In this document: positions 34,283 through 42,774 of the stretch, in pieces
Layout: every line of letters begins with the position of its first letter
Numbering within the stretch: the first letter of the stretch is position 1
NCBI GenBank assembly: GCA_002728755.1
Contig: PBVT01000109.1
Coordinates: 1 to 51,961 of the forward strand
Source: Myxococcales bacterium
GTDB lineage: Bacteria > Myxococcota_A > UBA9042 > UBA3505
Length of the DNA: 51,961 nt
Direction of reading: 5' to 3'
Translations under genes and position numbers: made by a program
Notes under the pieces: model-generated
What the model was told of the DNA's origin: nothing
The model's database searches: none
The model's input: the letters and a program-made list of their open reading frames with translations, nothing else

Positions 34283-35473
34283 ATGACGGAACGACTCTAT
34301 TACGCGGACTCTCTCCTCCTCGACTTTGACGCCCAGGTTGTAGGGCATGGGGAATGGGATGGTCACCATTCGGTGATATTGAACCGAACCGCCTTCTATC
34401 CTGAATCTGGTGGTCAGTTGGGGGATCGTGGAAGCCTTGGTGGCTTGGAGATTCTCGATGTACAGGCGGACGCGAACGGCCAGATCCATCACCTGGTGGC
34501 GGGGGAGCTACCCGAAGTCGGCACCCAGTTGTCAGGGGAGATCGAAGCTACGCGCCGTCGGCAACATATGGCTCTGCATACGGGGCAACATATGTTGTCG
34601 CGTGCTCTGCTCGATGTGGCGAATGCGCCCACGGTCTCGTCCCGTTTGGGGGAACATAACTGTACAGTTGATGTGTCCGTGGAGGAGCTATCCGAAGAGA
34701 AGGCGTGGGAGGCCTGCTCTCTGGTCAATGAGGTGATATCTGAAGACCGCGCGATTCGGGCATATGTACCCGATCCGGCGGTGTTGGCGAGCCTTCCACT
34801 GCGGCGGGATCCAAAGGTCGAAAATGAAATCCGGGTTGTGGACGTGGATGGCTTCGATATGAGCCCATGCGGTGGAACCCACTGCCTGTCCACCGCCCAG
34901 GTGGGGCTTGTCTATGTTCGGAGTGTCGAGCGCAATAAAGGGGGCGCTCGCGTAAATTTTTCAGCCGGACAACGGGCTCGACTGGAGACCTCTCTGGATG
35001 GTCATCGGCTCAAGGCTCTATCCGACCGGTTCAGCTGTGGCCCGGAGGGCGTGAAAGACGCCATCGAAAATATGCAGTCCGCCCTGAAAGAGGCCAATGC
35101 CCGCGCGAACCAGATGCAAAAGCTCTACGCGGCTAGCTATGTGGAACGGTTGCTTCAAACCTGCGGCGAGACTGCGAGATTGGTGGCCTCTATCCCGGGA
35201 GCGGACCCGGCCCTGCTAAAACAACTTTCCCAGCAGGTCGTGGCGAAACGATCCGACGCTGTTGTTCTCCTGGCCGGTGTGGTCGATGGGAACCGTAATG
35301 TTCTAATCGCGCGTGGGGAAAATAGTGATTTCGACTGCGGTCGAATCATGAAGATCCTCGGAGAACAAAATAATGGCCGTGGTGGCGGTCGGCCCGAGCT
35401 TGCCCAGGGGCGGATACCCACGGGCGGGAGCTGGGATGATCTGGTGCAGGCCGCGCTGGAGGCCCTGGCTTAG
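34283..35473 (+). CDS. alanyl-tRNA editing protein (AlaX-L type, DHHA1 domain)
   Basis: 396 residues. A free-standing relative of the AlaRS editing half that hydrolyses mischarged Ser- or Gly-tRNA-Ala in trans. Features: TAFYPESGGQLGDRG near residue 36, zinc motif HTGQHML (His99, His103) and CGGTH (Cys196, His200), a coiled linker, and a C-terminal DHHA1-like domain ending GRGGGRPELAQGRIPTGGSW. There is no aminoacylation domain, so it is not AlaRS. The ATG at 34283 has GGAG 6 bp upstream; the open frame before it is leader. Its stop overlaps the stop of the convergent small gene by 4 bp. Confidence 0.9.
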   Translation: MTERLYYADSLLLDFDAQVVGHGEWDGHHSVILNRTAFYPESGGQLGDRGSLGGLEILDVQADANGQIHHLVAGELPEVGTQLSGEIEATRRRQHMALHTGQHMLSRALLDVANAPTVSSRLGEHNCTVDVSVEELSEEKAWEACSLVNEVISEDRAIRAYVPDPAVLASLPLRRDPKVENEIRVVDVDGFDMSPCGGTHCLSTAQVGLVYVRSVERNKGGARVNFSAGQRARLETSLDGHRLKALSDRFSCGPEGVKDAIENMQSALKEANARANQMQKLYAASYVERLLQTCGETARLVASIPGADPALLKQLSQQVVAKRSDAVVLLAGVVDGNRNVLIARGENSDFDCGRIMKILGEQNNGRGGGRPELAQGRIPTGGSWDDLVQAALEALA

Positions 35474-35700
35474 TCTACCAGACCAAGCATCTCCAGATAT
35501 TCGATTGCGATCGCAGTGAGTTGTTGACCCGCCGTCGCACCGGTCAGATATTCTGCCTGCGTTAGCTTGGTGAGGGCCTCGCTCCGATCGCCGGGAACCT
35601 CGGTCTCGACGGAGAGGGTGTCAATCGGATCAGGGATCGTTCCGCCCGCGTGGAAGACGGCCTTGAGTACCGCCAGCTCGTATTCACCGATCGCGACCAA
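35470..35700 (-). CDS. small conserved-looking protein, 76 residues
   Basis: A small acidic helical protein beginning TTG GTC GCG (35700), 5 bp after the TPR lipoprotein stop on the same strand, with AAGGT about 9 bp upstream. Helical segments IGEYELAVLKAVFHAGGTIP and SEALTKLTQAEYLTGATAGQ resemble the halves of a winged-helix fold (a helix, then ALTKLTQAEYL as recognition-like helix), but no family is recognised. Placement suggests co-expression with the TPR lipoprotein. Start and function are uncertain. Confidence 0.45.
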   Translation of the reverse strand: MVAIGEYELAVLKAVFHAGGTIPDPIDTLSVETEVPGDRSEALTKLTQAEYLTGATAGQQLTAIAIEYLEMLGLVD

Positions 35701-35705
35701 TGGGG

Positions 35706-36836
35706 TTACCTTTTCCTACGCTTTCCGGGCTCACATGCATCCATGACGCCGAGAGTACAGGCTCGTGCGAAGACCTTTTGGCTGCGGGCTTTCATCTTGG
35801 CCACTTTCTTACAGAAGGGCTTGCTGGCTTTTTTTCCTGGTTGGCAACCGCTCTTCGAGTATTCCGGTGAACGGGTCATCTTTTCGGAGAGGACCTCCAG
35901 AGCAACGCCCAGTCCCATGACCGTGTCGGGATCGTTGGGGTTTGCTTTCATGGCAATGTTCAGCGGAGGAATCGAGGCCTCATACTTTTTCCGTTTTACG
36001 AGGACTCGGCCGTAATAACTGGCGAAGAGGCCCACTTTGGGTTTGCCTTCGTGGGCCGTCCGCAAAAGTTCTTCTGCCCGCGCCAGTTCGCCCACTTGTA
36101 CATGGGCCAGACCGAGGTGGAAATAGAGCTCTATATTCTTTGGGGCGCGCTCACGAGCCTGTTCGAAGTAGGCGATAGCCATATCCCCATCGTCGGAGAA
36201 GAGGGCGGCGAGCCCGGCGTCGCGAAAGTCATCCCAGCGTGGTTTCATATTTCGCATCTGCATTACCCGTAGTCGTCGTACGATATAGGGCCGTGCCTTA
36301 CGCGGTGTCCCCTGGAAATGAAGCAGCAGGGTTCCGATGTTTTCCAGAGCGATCAGGTCGTCCGGGTTGTAGGTTAACGCCTCGCGAAAGGCTTCGAAGG
36401 CACCATTAAGATTGTTCTGGGCGTGCCGTACGAGGCCGAGGTTGTTCCAGGCGGGACCGTAGTTCTTATTCTGCGCCAGGGCTTTCATGACGAACTCTTC
36501 GGCTTCTTCAATCTTCCCCTGGTGGAAGCGAAGTAACCCGAGGCTAGATAGAATCCCCGGGTCGTCGCTTTTTAGCTGGAGGGCTTTGGCGAGGGCGTCT
36601 TCCGCACATTGCAGGTCACGAATCCGGGTGCAGCTAGCACCAAGGCCGTGCCAGGCCCTGGGATCGTTTGGCTCGCTCTTTGTCTTCTCCCGGTAGGTAG
36701 CGACGGCGTCTTTCACCTGATCCGTGGAGATCAATTCACTGGCTGGATCATTGGCGATGGTGGCCGTCTGCGATTGTTGTGTGGTAGCGCAACCGATGCC
36801 GAAGAAAAGCAATAGGATGAGGTGCAGGCGCTTCAT
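35706..36836 (-). CDS. TPR-repeat lipoprotein
   Basis: 376 residues. Signal MKRLHLILLLFFGIGCATTQ with lipobox GIGC. At least seven tetratricopeptide repeats follow (for example DPRAWHGLGASCTRIRDLQC, GILSSLGLLRFHQGKIEEAE, GPAWNNLGLVRHAQNNLNGA, IELYFHLGLAHVQVGELARA). The tail is Lys/Arg-rich with three cysteines (SGCQPG, PFCKK, ACTLGVMDACEPG). Likely an envelope scaffold; such proteins occur in pilus, motility and outer-membrane complexes, but no partner is visible here. A good promoter lies at 36874-36902. Confidence 0.8.
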   Translation of the reverse strand: MKRLHLILLLFFGIGCATTQQSQTATIANDPASELISTDQVKDAVATYREKTKSEPNDPRAWHGLGASCTRIRDLQCAEDALAKALQLKSDDPGILSSLGLLRFHQGKIEEAEEFVMKALAQNKNYGPAWNNLGLVRHAQNNLNGAFEAFREALTYNPDDLIALENIGTLLLHFQGTPRKARPYIVRRLRVMQMRNMKPRWDDFRDAGLAALFSDDGDMAIAYFEQARERAPKNIELYFHLGLAHVQVGELARAEELLRTAHEGKPKVGLFASYYGRVLVKRKKYEASIPPLNIAMKANPNDPDTVMGLGVALEVLSEKMTRSPEYSKSGCQPGKKASKPFCKKVAKMKARSQKVFARACTLGVMDACEPGKRRKR

Positions 36837-36873
36837 AGATGGTTCCGTCGGAAGAGGGTGGATGGCACGACGT

Positions 36874-36902
36874 ATCGTAGTCGAAGGTATGCCCTATGCC
36901 AA
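36874..36902 (-). promoter_or_regulatory. promoter of the TPR lipoprotein gene
   Basis: On the minus strand TTGGCA (36902-36897) and TACGAT (36879-36874) are 17 bp apart, about 38 bp before the ATG. Confidence 0.6.
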
Positions 36903-36933
36903 TACCGTATGAACCAGGGTTGCGTCGAGTCGA

Positions 36934-37281
36934 CTAGGCGCTACTCGTTTCGGCCTGGGTCCAGAGTTGATCGATAAGCTTTCTGGCCTGGGCCGCGTCG
37001 GCTTCTGAGACGATCAGGGTACATAGCCCCCGTTGCTGGATATATAGAACCCCATAGGGGTCGAGGCCATAGCCTTCCATTCGAAAGGGGATGTCTGCAT
37101 CTTTAAACACCATCGTGATGTAGGACACTTCCACGGGGCTGGTGCAGACATGGACTCGAACCTCTGGTGGGCTCGGTCGCTTTTCTTTCTCCAGGGGTGC
37201 CAGACCTGACTTTGCTCGTCGGCGAGCCAGGCGAAACCCAGGAAACCCAAGAGAAAGGGGGAATGGTAGGGCTCGACTCAT
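36934..37281 (-). CDS. DUF2007-like small protein
   Basis: 115 residues from ATG 37281 (upstream TTG/GTG starts possible). A basic, hydrophobic-flanked N-terminus (RALPFPLSLGFPGFRLARRR) precedes a ferredoxin-fold-like domain: VHVCTSPVEVSYITMVFKDA, DIPFRMEGYGLDPYGVLYIQ, then LCTLIVSEADAAQARKLID. That is the pattern of DUF2007 (putative signal-transducing or PII-like regulatory) proteins. No partner domain is fused. The role is unknown. It is followed on the same strand by the TPR lipoprotein gene. Confidence 0.6.
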   Translation of the reverse strand: MSRALPFPLSLGFPGFRLARRRAKSGLAPLEKEKRPSPPEVRVHVCTSPVEVSYITMVFKDADIPFRMEGYGLDPYGVLYIQQRGLCTLIVSEADAAQARKLIDQLWTQAETSSA

Positions 37282-37367
37282 GGCCTCAGTATACACGATC
37301 AAGGCTTAGAATCCGAAAAGACTCTACTCTGAGCGAAATATTGGACGGATAAAAACAACTAGAGTAC

Positions 37368-37396
37368 TTGCTCTTCGAAGCGGTCGGAACTACACT
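37368..37396 (+). promoter_or_regulatory. promoter of the patatin gene
   Basis: TTGCTC (37368-37373) and TACACT (37391-37396) are 17 bp apart. The leader would be about 20 nt and contains the ACGGAGCG ribosome site. Confidence 0.5.
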
Positions 37397-37421
37397 TTAG
37401 GAACCAGCACACGGAGCGCCG

Positions 37422-38771
37422 ATGGGCATTACGATTGTACAGAAATCGGACCTTGGTCAGACCGAGAAACGGACCAAAGTTGCTCTAGTCCTGGCGGGTG
37501 GCGCCATAAGCGGTGGTGCTTTCAAAGTCGGTGGCTTGATGGCCCTGGATCGATTCCTTGGTCAACGGTCGGTAACCAACTTTGATATCTATGTGGGGAT
37601 TTCCGCGGGAGCCTTTCTTGCAGCTCCCCTCGCGGCCGGCGTCCCACCGATCGAGTTGTTACGCGCCGTAAATGGGCGAAGCAAGGTGATCTCCCCCTTC
37701 CGTCCGAGCCATTTCTATTGGCCGAATGTAGAAGAATTCGTGGGGCAACCCATGCAGTTCCTACGCGACAGTGTGGCCTTTGGGCCTGCCGTCATGAAAG
37801 GGGTGATGCGTAGCGCCTTCTATAGTCGCCGTAGCGTTCTACGAAATATGCGGCGCACATTGATGCGACCGAAAGAAGCGCGCTGGAACGAAGAGGTTTT
37901 TGAGCCCATCTTCGCCAAGCCCTTCTCGGACCCTCAGTTCCCTCTGAGCCTGGACTATCTGCCCAGTGGTCTCTTTGATAACAAACGTATTGAGTCCTAT
38001 ATCCGCACCAACCTGGAGCGGAATGGGTTGCCCAACCATTTCCGGTTGCTGCGGTTGGAGCATGGCGCGAGCCTATATATCGGCGCTACCAATCTGGAAA
38101 ATGCGACCTTTGATGTCTTTGGTCCCGATGAGGATCACTCCATCACCATCAGCCAGGCCGTACAGGCTTCGACCGCCATTCCGGTCTTTTTCCGGCCGGC
38201 TCAGCTGCACGGGCGTCGTTACATCGATGGTGCGATCAGCAAGACGGCCAGCATGAGTGTGGCCGCGGCAAAGGGAGCCGATCTGATTATCGCCTATAAT
38301 CCATTCCGGCCCTACGTTAGCCGGGCTTTGAAGCCTGGGCAGGACCCGAAGAATATTGGTGACTCCAGCGCTCTGACAGTTTTGAACCAGGCGTTCCGTA
38401 CGCTTCTGCACACGCGGCTTCACCTCGGTGTGGAGAAGCTTCGACTCGATCCGGAATTCAAGGGAGATATTATTCTCATTGAGCCTTCGGCCAGCGACGA
38501 AGATTTCTTTCAGATGAACCCGTTGAATTTCTGGGCGCGACATGTGGCCGCATCTCACGGGTTCCGCTCCGTGAAGGAGAGCATTGAGTCGCAGTATCCA
38601 TTGCTAAAGCGGATACTGGAAGCGCACGGCTTCAATGCGGATCTTTCCGCTCTGCAATCTACCTTCGATCGCATCGCAGCGGCGGAGGAAGAGAAGCAGG
38701 TCTACGAGGCTCTGGAAGCCGATGCGCGGCAGCGGAACGCTAGCGCGAAACCGCATCTTAAGGTTGTGTAA
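37422..38771 (+). CDS. patatin-like phospholipase
   Basis: 449 residues. Serine lipid acyl hydrolase with the Ser-Asp dyad fold. The oxyanion loop is VLAGGAISGGAFKVG (about 23-37), the nucleophile Ser61 is in GISAG, and the dyad Asp269 is in YIDGAIS. A basic region (about 120-150) and a helical C-terminus (EEEKQVYEALEADARQRNAS) follow. No signal peptide is seen, so it may act at the inner face of the membrane or be delivered by another route. Its end overlaps the convergent MYXO-CTERM gene by 14 bp. Confidence 0.9.
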   Translation: MGITIVQKSDLGQTEKRTKVALVLAGGAISGGAFKVGGLMALDRFLGQRSVTNFDIYVGISAGAFLAAPLAAGVPPIELLRAVNGRSKVISPFRPSHFYWPNVEEFVGQPMQFLRDSVAFGPAVMKGVMRSAFYSRRSVLRNMRRTLMRPKEARWNEEVFEPIFAKPFSDPQFPLSLDYLPSGLFDNKRIESYIRTNLERNGLPNHFRLLRLEHGASLYIGATNLENATFDVFGPDEDHSITISQAVQASTAIPVFFRPAQLHGRRYIDGAISKTASMSVAAAKGADLIIAYNPFRPYVSRALKPGQDPKNIGDSSALTVLNQAFRTLLHTRLHLGVEKLRLDPEFKGDIILIEPSASDEDFFQMNPLNFWARHVAASHGFRSVKESIESQYPLLKRILEAHGFNADLSALQSTFDRIAAAEEEKQVYEALEADARQRNASAKPHLKVV

Positions 38772-39777
38772 AACGCCGCCGGGTCAGAAGCCAACCGAAG
38801 ACTATGCTGAGCAGCAATAGTGCCCCAAAAGGAACGGGGGCATCGGAGCGGTTGCAGCCACCGCTGCTTCCACTGGATGGGGGATTGATGGGTCCGCCTT
38901 CCGAATAGGAACTTCCGTCGTTTGGTGTGGCGTCTTCGGGGGTGTTTTGATCGCCACTTCCCGCGTCGGAGCCTGTCGTGCCGGGATCCGTCGACGTGGT
39001 GTCGGGATTGGGTTCAGGCCCTTCACATTCATTATTCGCGTTACAGATGGCGGGGGCAAGACAGCCACCACAGCTTCCACCACAGCCGTCGTCTCCGCAT
39101 TCTTTTCCTGTGCAGTCCGGTAGGCAGGCGCTGGCTGGACATTCCATGGGAACGGCACCGGTCGGTTCCGCGGTGGCCTCGTTTGTGCAGGCATAGAACC
39201 CGGTCGCTTCGCTGAAATCTACCCAACCACACGTCGTCTTTTCTGGGTCGCTCTCCTGGGCACAATTGACAATGTTGAGGATTCCATCTGCGTTGCAGAA
39301 TTGTACGGTGTCACCGGAGCAGCAGCCCATGGGTGTAACATCGCCGCAAGATTCAACCTCAACGCAGGAGTAGGTGCCAAAGTCACAAGCGGTACCCTCG
39401 GGGCAAGCACCGCAGGTTCCACCACAGAGGTTGGGTCCACATTCACGGCCTTCGCAGTAGGGCTCGCATTCCTCCCCAGGACAGAGGTAGGGATGCGTAT
39501 TCGTCGGTTCGGCTTCTCCGTCCGTATCGCAGTCGTAGTATCCGAGGTCTCCGCCCCAACCACAGGGCTGGTTGTTCGGACAATTGAGGACTTGAAGACT
39601 GTCCTCGAAACAGAAAAACACAGCGTTCTGGGAGCAGCAGCCCTCGAACGAGACACTCCCGCAGGGGATGTCACCGGTTGCGTCGGAGGTCTCGGAAGTG
39701 TCGGTGGTGTCTTCCGCAAATAGATTCCCGGAGCCCAGGAGCAGGAATACGGTCAGTATATATGGCACGAAACGCAT
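38758..39777 (-). CDS. Cys-rich protein with MYXO-CTERM-type tail
   Basis: 339 residues. Signal peptide (MRFVPYILTVFLLLGSGNLF, cleavage near FAE). Two homologous Cys-rich units of about 105 residues each: CGSVSFEGCCSQNAVFFC... and CGDVTPMGCCSGDTVQFC..., each with a CGW segment, an AEPT segment and CGxxxCGGxCGxC. A Thr/Ser/Gly/Pro linker leads to the tail: GGCNRSDAPVPFGALLLLSI, rest of a hydrophobic helix, then TRRR. Gly-Cys, helix and Arg cluster are the hallmarks of the MYXO-CTERM surface-sorting signal. So it is a cell-surface protein of unknown binding function. Confidence 0.8.
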   Translation of the reverse strand: MRFVPYILTVFLLLGSGNLFAEDTTDTSETSDATGDIPCGSVSFEGCCSQNAVFFCFEDSLQVLNCPNNQPCGWGGDLGYYDCDTDGEAEPTNTHPYLCPGEECEPYCEGRECGPNLCGGTCGACPEGTACDFGTYSCVEVESCGDVTPMGCCSGDTVQFCNADGILNIVNCAQESDPEKTTCGWVDFSEATGFYACTNEATAEPTGAVPMECPASACLPDCTGKECGDDGCGGSCGGCLAPAICNANNECEGPEPNPDTTSTDPGTTGSDAGSGDQNTPEDATPNDGSSYSEGGPINPPSSGSSGGCNRSDAPVPFGALLLLSIVFGWLLTRRRFTQP

Positions 39778-39882
39778 GTCTTTAACCTCAAAGTGTTCTG
39801 CCTTGTGGGGTACTTCGCAGGGTACGGGTTCGCCGAGTGGATCGTCAAGACGCTGGCGGCCTCGACAGCAGCGGAGAATCCG

Positions 39883-40248
39883 TCACGGCCAGAGGGCCAC
39901 GGCGACGGCGACCCATCCGACGATAAAGGCAGTCCCTCCGATCGGAGTGAACGCTCCCAGCCATGTTTGACCGGATAATACCAGCGCATAGAGACTCCCA
40001 GAGAAGATCAATGTTCCCCAGAAGAAAGCGTGGCCCGCGACGTTCAAGCTTGTGGCATCGTTGCGGCCCATAAGCATGGCTACCGCGAGAAGGGCCAGGG
40101 CATGAATCAGTTGGTATTGTGCCGCCGTCCCCCAGATGTCCAACATACGCTCCTCGACCCGGTCTTTGAGACCGTGGGCTCCGAAGGCTCCGGCGGCTAC
40201 ACCAAGAGCGCCAGAGATGGCGGCCAGGGATCCAAAATAGGCATTCAT
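39883..40248 (-). CDS. DUF423 family inner-membrane protein
   Basis: 121 residues with four predicted membrane helices (about 3-22, 43-62, 70-90, 95-117). The N-terminal GALGVAAGAFGAHGLKDR and following YQLIHALALLAVA are diagnostic for DUF423 (YgdD-like). The ATG at 40248 overlaps the stop of the metallophosphoesterase gene as ATGA, giving coupling; the frame upstream lies inside that gene. No function is established for the family. Confidence 0.88.
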   Translation of the reverse strand: MNAYFGSLAAISGALGVAAGAFGAHGLKDRVEERMLDIWGTAAQYQLIHALALLAVAMLMGRNDATSLNVAGHAFFWGTLIFSGSLYALVLSGQTWLGAFTPIGGTAFIVGWVAVAVALWP

Positions 40249-41192
40249 TTCGTATTTACTCCGGATGGCTGCGCACCGCCGCGGCTGCTCCAATGCCAGA
40301 GCGGCGTGCCGTCGATGCCTTTAAAGGTGATGGATACATTGTCAGGGGTTGCGTCCACAAGGGCGTAACCCCGTGTGGATTGACCCCACATTTGTCCGGG
40401 TCCACATGTGGGTGGACAGGATGGGCGTGTACGGATTTTTGCTGTGGACCCGCTGGTGAGGGCGAAGATCCCGGCGTATCGTCCGAATTGCTGAAAATGG
40501 GCATGGCCACCAAAGTAGAAGTCTGGCGCCAGGCCATGCTTTTGGAACCACGGGTGCAGCAGATCTTCGGATTCTTTGTCATGATAGGTCTTCAGAACAT
40601 GATGGCCTGCGAGGATCTTCCAACCTTTCGATTCCTCGAACGCTGCCTGTACTGTCGTTGCCTGCTCGGATGTTAGTTGATTCGTGTTGAGAACCACCAG
40701 GGTCACGACACCGAGCTCTACCGTGTAGAATAAATCGGGGAAGATGAGGTTCGCATGTTGGGACGCATAATCGAGATAACACGCTTCACGTGCTGCATCT
40801 TTCGGGCGATGGGCCAGATCATGATTGCCCAGGGCCAGCAGAGTAGGGCGCTCGAGTTTTCCGATGGTCCCATAGAGCCGCTCGTCCAGAATACGCAGGG
40901 CTTCTCCTTTGGCTCGACCGTCGGGACAAGCGGGCCCTGTTTCGTAGACCAGGTCTCCCAGCACGAGCACATACTCTGCGGCTTCGGTCTGTAGGGTCTT
41001 ATTCAATGTCTCCATCTCGGGGCCGGGAAGACCGGTATCACCCATGACAATCAGACGTACCCGCTCAAGGGATTGGGGCGCAATGGGACTGTCACGACGT
41101 GGAGCGTCTACGCTCGAGCCTTTTCGGCCGCAGGCTAGTCCGGCCCAGAGCATAAGGCAGATGAGAAGGTATTGGATACGGTACGAGAGCAT
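40245..41192 (-). CDS. lipoprotein metallophosphoesterase
   Basis: 315 residues. Signal with lipobox GLAC at 21. Calcineurin-like dimetal phosphoesterase motifs in order: MGDTG (Asp52), LGDLVYE (Asp80), LGNHD (Asn123-His124), AGHH and GGHAHFQQF. The pattern resembles purple-acid-phosphatase-like enzymes; the substrate could be a phosphomonoester or diester in the envelope. A Cys/Pro/Gly insert (SCPPTCGPGQMWG) lies near residue 265. Coupled by overlap to the DUF423 gene downstream; 58 bp separate it from the radical SAM gene upstream. Confidence 0.85.
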   Translation of the reverse strand: MLSYRIQYLLICLMLWAGLACGRKGSSVDAPRRDSPIAPQSLERVRLIVMGDTGLPGPEMETLNKTLQTEAAEYVLVLGDLVYETGPACPDGRAKGEALRILDERLYGTIGKLERPTLLALGNHDLAHRPKDAAREACYLDYASQHANLIFPDLFYTVELGVVTLVVLNTNQLTSEQATTVQAAFEESKGWKILAGHHVLKTYHDKESEDLLHPWFQKHGLAPDFYFGGHAHFQQFGRYAGIFALTSGSTAKIRTRPSCPPTCGPGQMWGQSTRGYALVDATPDNVSITFKGIDGTPLWHWSSRGGAQPSGVNTK

Positions 41193-41250
41193 CGAGCCAA
41201 CCGTTTAGGTCTGTTGCGCTTATACCGTCTGTAGAGCGTAGGGTAAACCT

Positions 41251-42753
41251 TCAGGCCGCGCCGGCCAAATCACCCGTCGCGAGCTTTACCACCGTGTCGG
41301 GATCTTCCAGATCTACCGTCTGAAGTATACTTTCAATCTCCGCCTTATAGGGGACCAGAGCTTGTTGTAATGCCAGCAATCCGGCTTCACCGGAGGGCGC
41401 GTTATATACCTTTTCGTAGATGGCGCGGGACCGTGGATCCACAAAACGCCAGGTTGCCTCCGCTTCGTAACCATATCGGGCACTGGCATCGGCACCTTCA
41501 TGGGAATCTTCGTCGATCAAGCCTTCCTGAAGCGCTTTGAAATAGAGCGCGTTTTCCCGGTAGAGCCGAAGCCGAGTGAGAATAGCCGACTGTCGCCATT
41601 GGTCGAAGTCGAGGCGCTGGATGTAGGCAAGGTTAAGATACAGGTCTAGAGGTGTGGTCCAAGGGGTAAACATGATGAAACCGAAACTTGGTTCGCATCG
41701 GAAATGTTCTTGGCGGTCGCCGATACCTTTGAGGATGTTCAAGCCCTCGATAGCGCTTCGTACCGAGACCCCTTTATTGAATCGCCACAGCTCCATTGGT
41801 GAGAAGTTCTCGATGCCCACCAGGTACATGACCAAGCGCAGTTGACCACCGGCCTGCTCTACGGCGGCCTCAAACCGATCACGGAATTTATGGATATAGT
41901 CGATGCGTGCGGAGAAGAAGATCTCGATATCGCGAACCCCCTCTTCCAGGAGTAGAGCTACGAAACGGTCCACATATCGAAGGGCGTATTCGTCCACCAG
42001 GATGAGCTGTTCAAGGTCGGGGTAGGCTACCCGTACTTGTTGCAGCTGTTCTCGTACAAGTCCCAGGGCAAAATCGGGGCGTATTCGATCGTAATCGGGC
42101 CGGTCACAGAAGGTGCAACCACGCGCCGTGATATTCGTGGGCAGCTCGATATCATCTAGAAACCCGGTTCGATTGGGTGCGTTCCGGTACGGACAGCCCA
42201 GGTTTCCAAAGACATGTTTGCGCAGGGGCGATGGATCCGGAGAAGGCCGGGTCTGAATCATGAGGTCGTAGGCCAGATCAAAGTCTACGAATAGACGATC
42301 CACAGAGGGCCGATAGCCAAGATCCGGTGTCGTCCCATTGAAGGTCAGCCCGGGCACATTGGCCAACCCGTCGAGGCCCTTTTCAGCCAGCGCGTTGATG
42401 GCTTCTACCACCGGTGTTCGGGCGAGATTGGGCAGGCTGAAATCGACCCCTTCGATGGCTTCCGCGCTCTCCTGGTGTAGTGCGCCGACGGCGATCGTAG
42501 ATTCTTCGCGCAGAGCGGCTACCAGCGCAGGGCTGAAGACACGTTCGAAAAGAAGGACTTCCGGTTGGAAGTCATCGAGAGCCTGCTTCAGATTCGCCAG
42601 ACCCGCCCCAAGGCTATCCACTTCCGCCAGGTTATGGTCATAGACCTTTACCTCGTGCCCATCTCTTCGAAGATCTCCCGCATACAGTACGTTCAGAGTA
42701 TCGAAGAAGTAGGTGGCGGGCATACGCCGAATCTGGAGGATGGCAACGCGCAT
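41251..42753 (-). CDS. radical SAM-like protein with atypical cluster motif
   Basis: 500 residues. The N-terminal 130 residues resemble a B12-binding-type Rossmann domain (VLYAGDLRRDGHEVKVYDHN) but lack the D-x-H-x-x-G cobalamin motif. The central barrel has LPTNITARGCTFCDRPDYD preceded by GNLGCPYRNAPN: cysteines 187, 213 and 216, that is C-x25-C-x2-C instead of the normal C-x3-C-x2-C. Later barrel-like parts (EQLILVDEYALRYVDRFVAL, LVMYLVGIENFSPMELWRFN, GFIMFTPWTTPLDLYLNLAY) fit radical SAM enzymes. It lies directly downstream of the DUF483-like gene (21 bp). Product unknown; a modification enzyme is plausible. Confidence 0.7.
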   Translation of the reverse strand: MRVAILQIRRMPATYFFDTLNVLYAGDLRRDGHEVKVYDHNLAEVDSLGAGLANLKQALDDFQPEVLLFERVFSPALVAALREESTIAVGALHQESAEAIEGVDFSLPNLARTPVVEAINALAEKGLDGLANVPGLTFNGTTPDLGYRPSVDRLFVDFDLAYDLMIQTRPSPDPSPLRKHVFGNLGCPYRNAPNRTGFLDDIELPTNITARGCTFCDRPDYDRIRPDFALGLVREQLQQVRVAYPDLEQLILVDEYALRYVDRFVALLLEEGVRDIEIFFSARIDYIHKFRDRFEAAVEQAGGQLRLVMYLVGIENFSPMELWRFNKGVSVRSAIEGLNILKGIGDRQEHFRCEPSFGFIMFTPWTTPLDLYLNLAYIQRLDFDQWRQSAILTRLRLYRENALYFKALQEGLIDEDSHEGADASARYGYEAEATWRFVDPRSRAIYEKVYNAPSGEAGLLALQQALVPYKAEIESILQTVDLEDPDTVVKLATGDLAGAA

Positions 42754-42774
42754 AAATTCAAACGTTGAGAGGTC

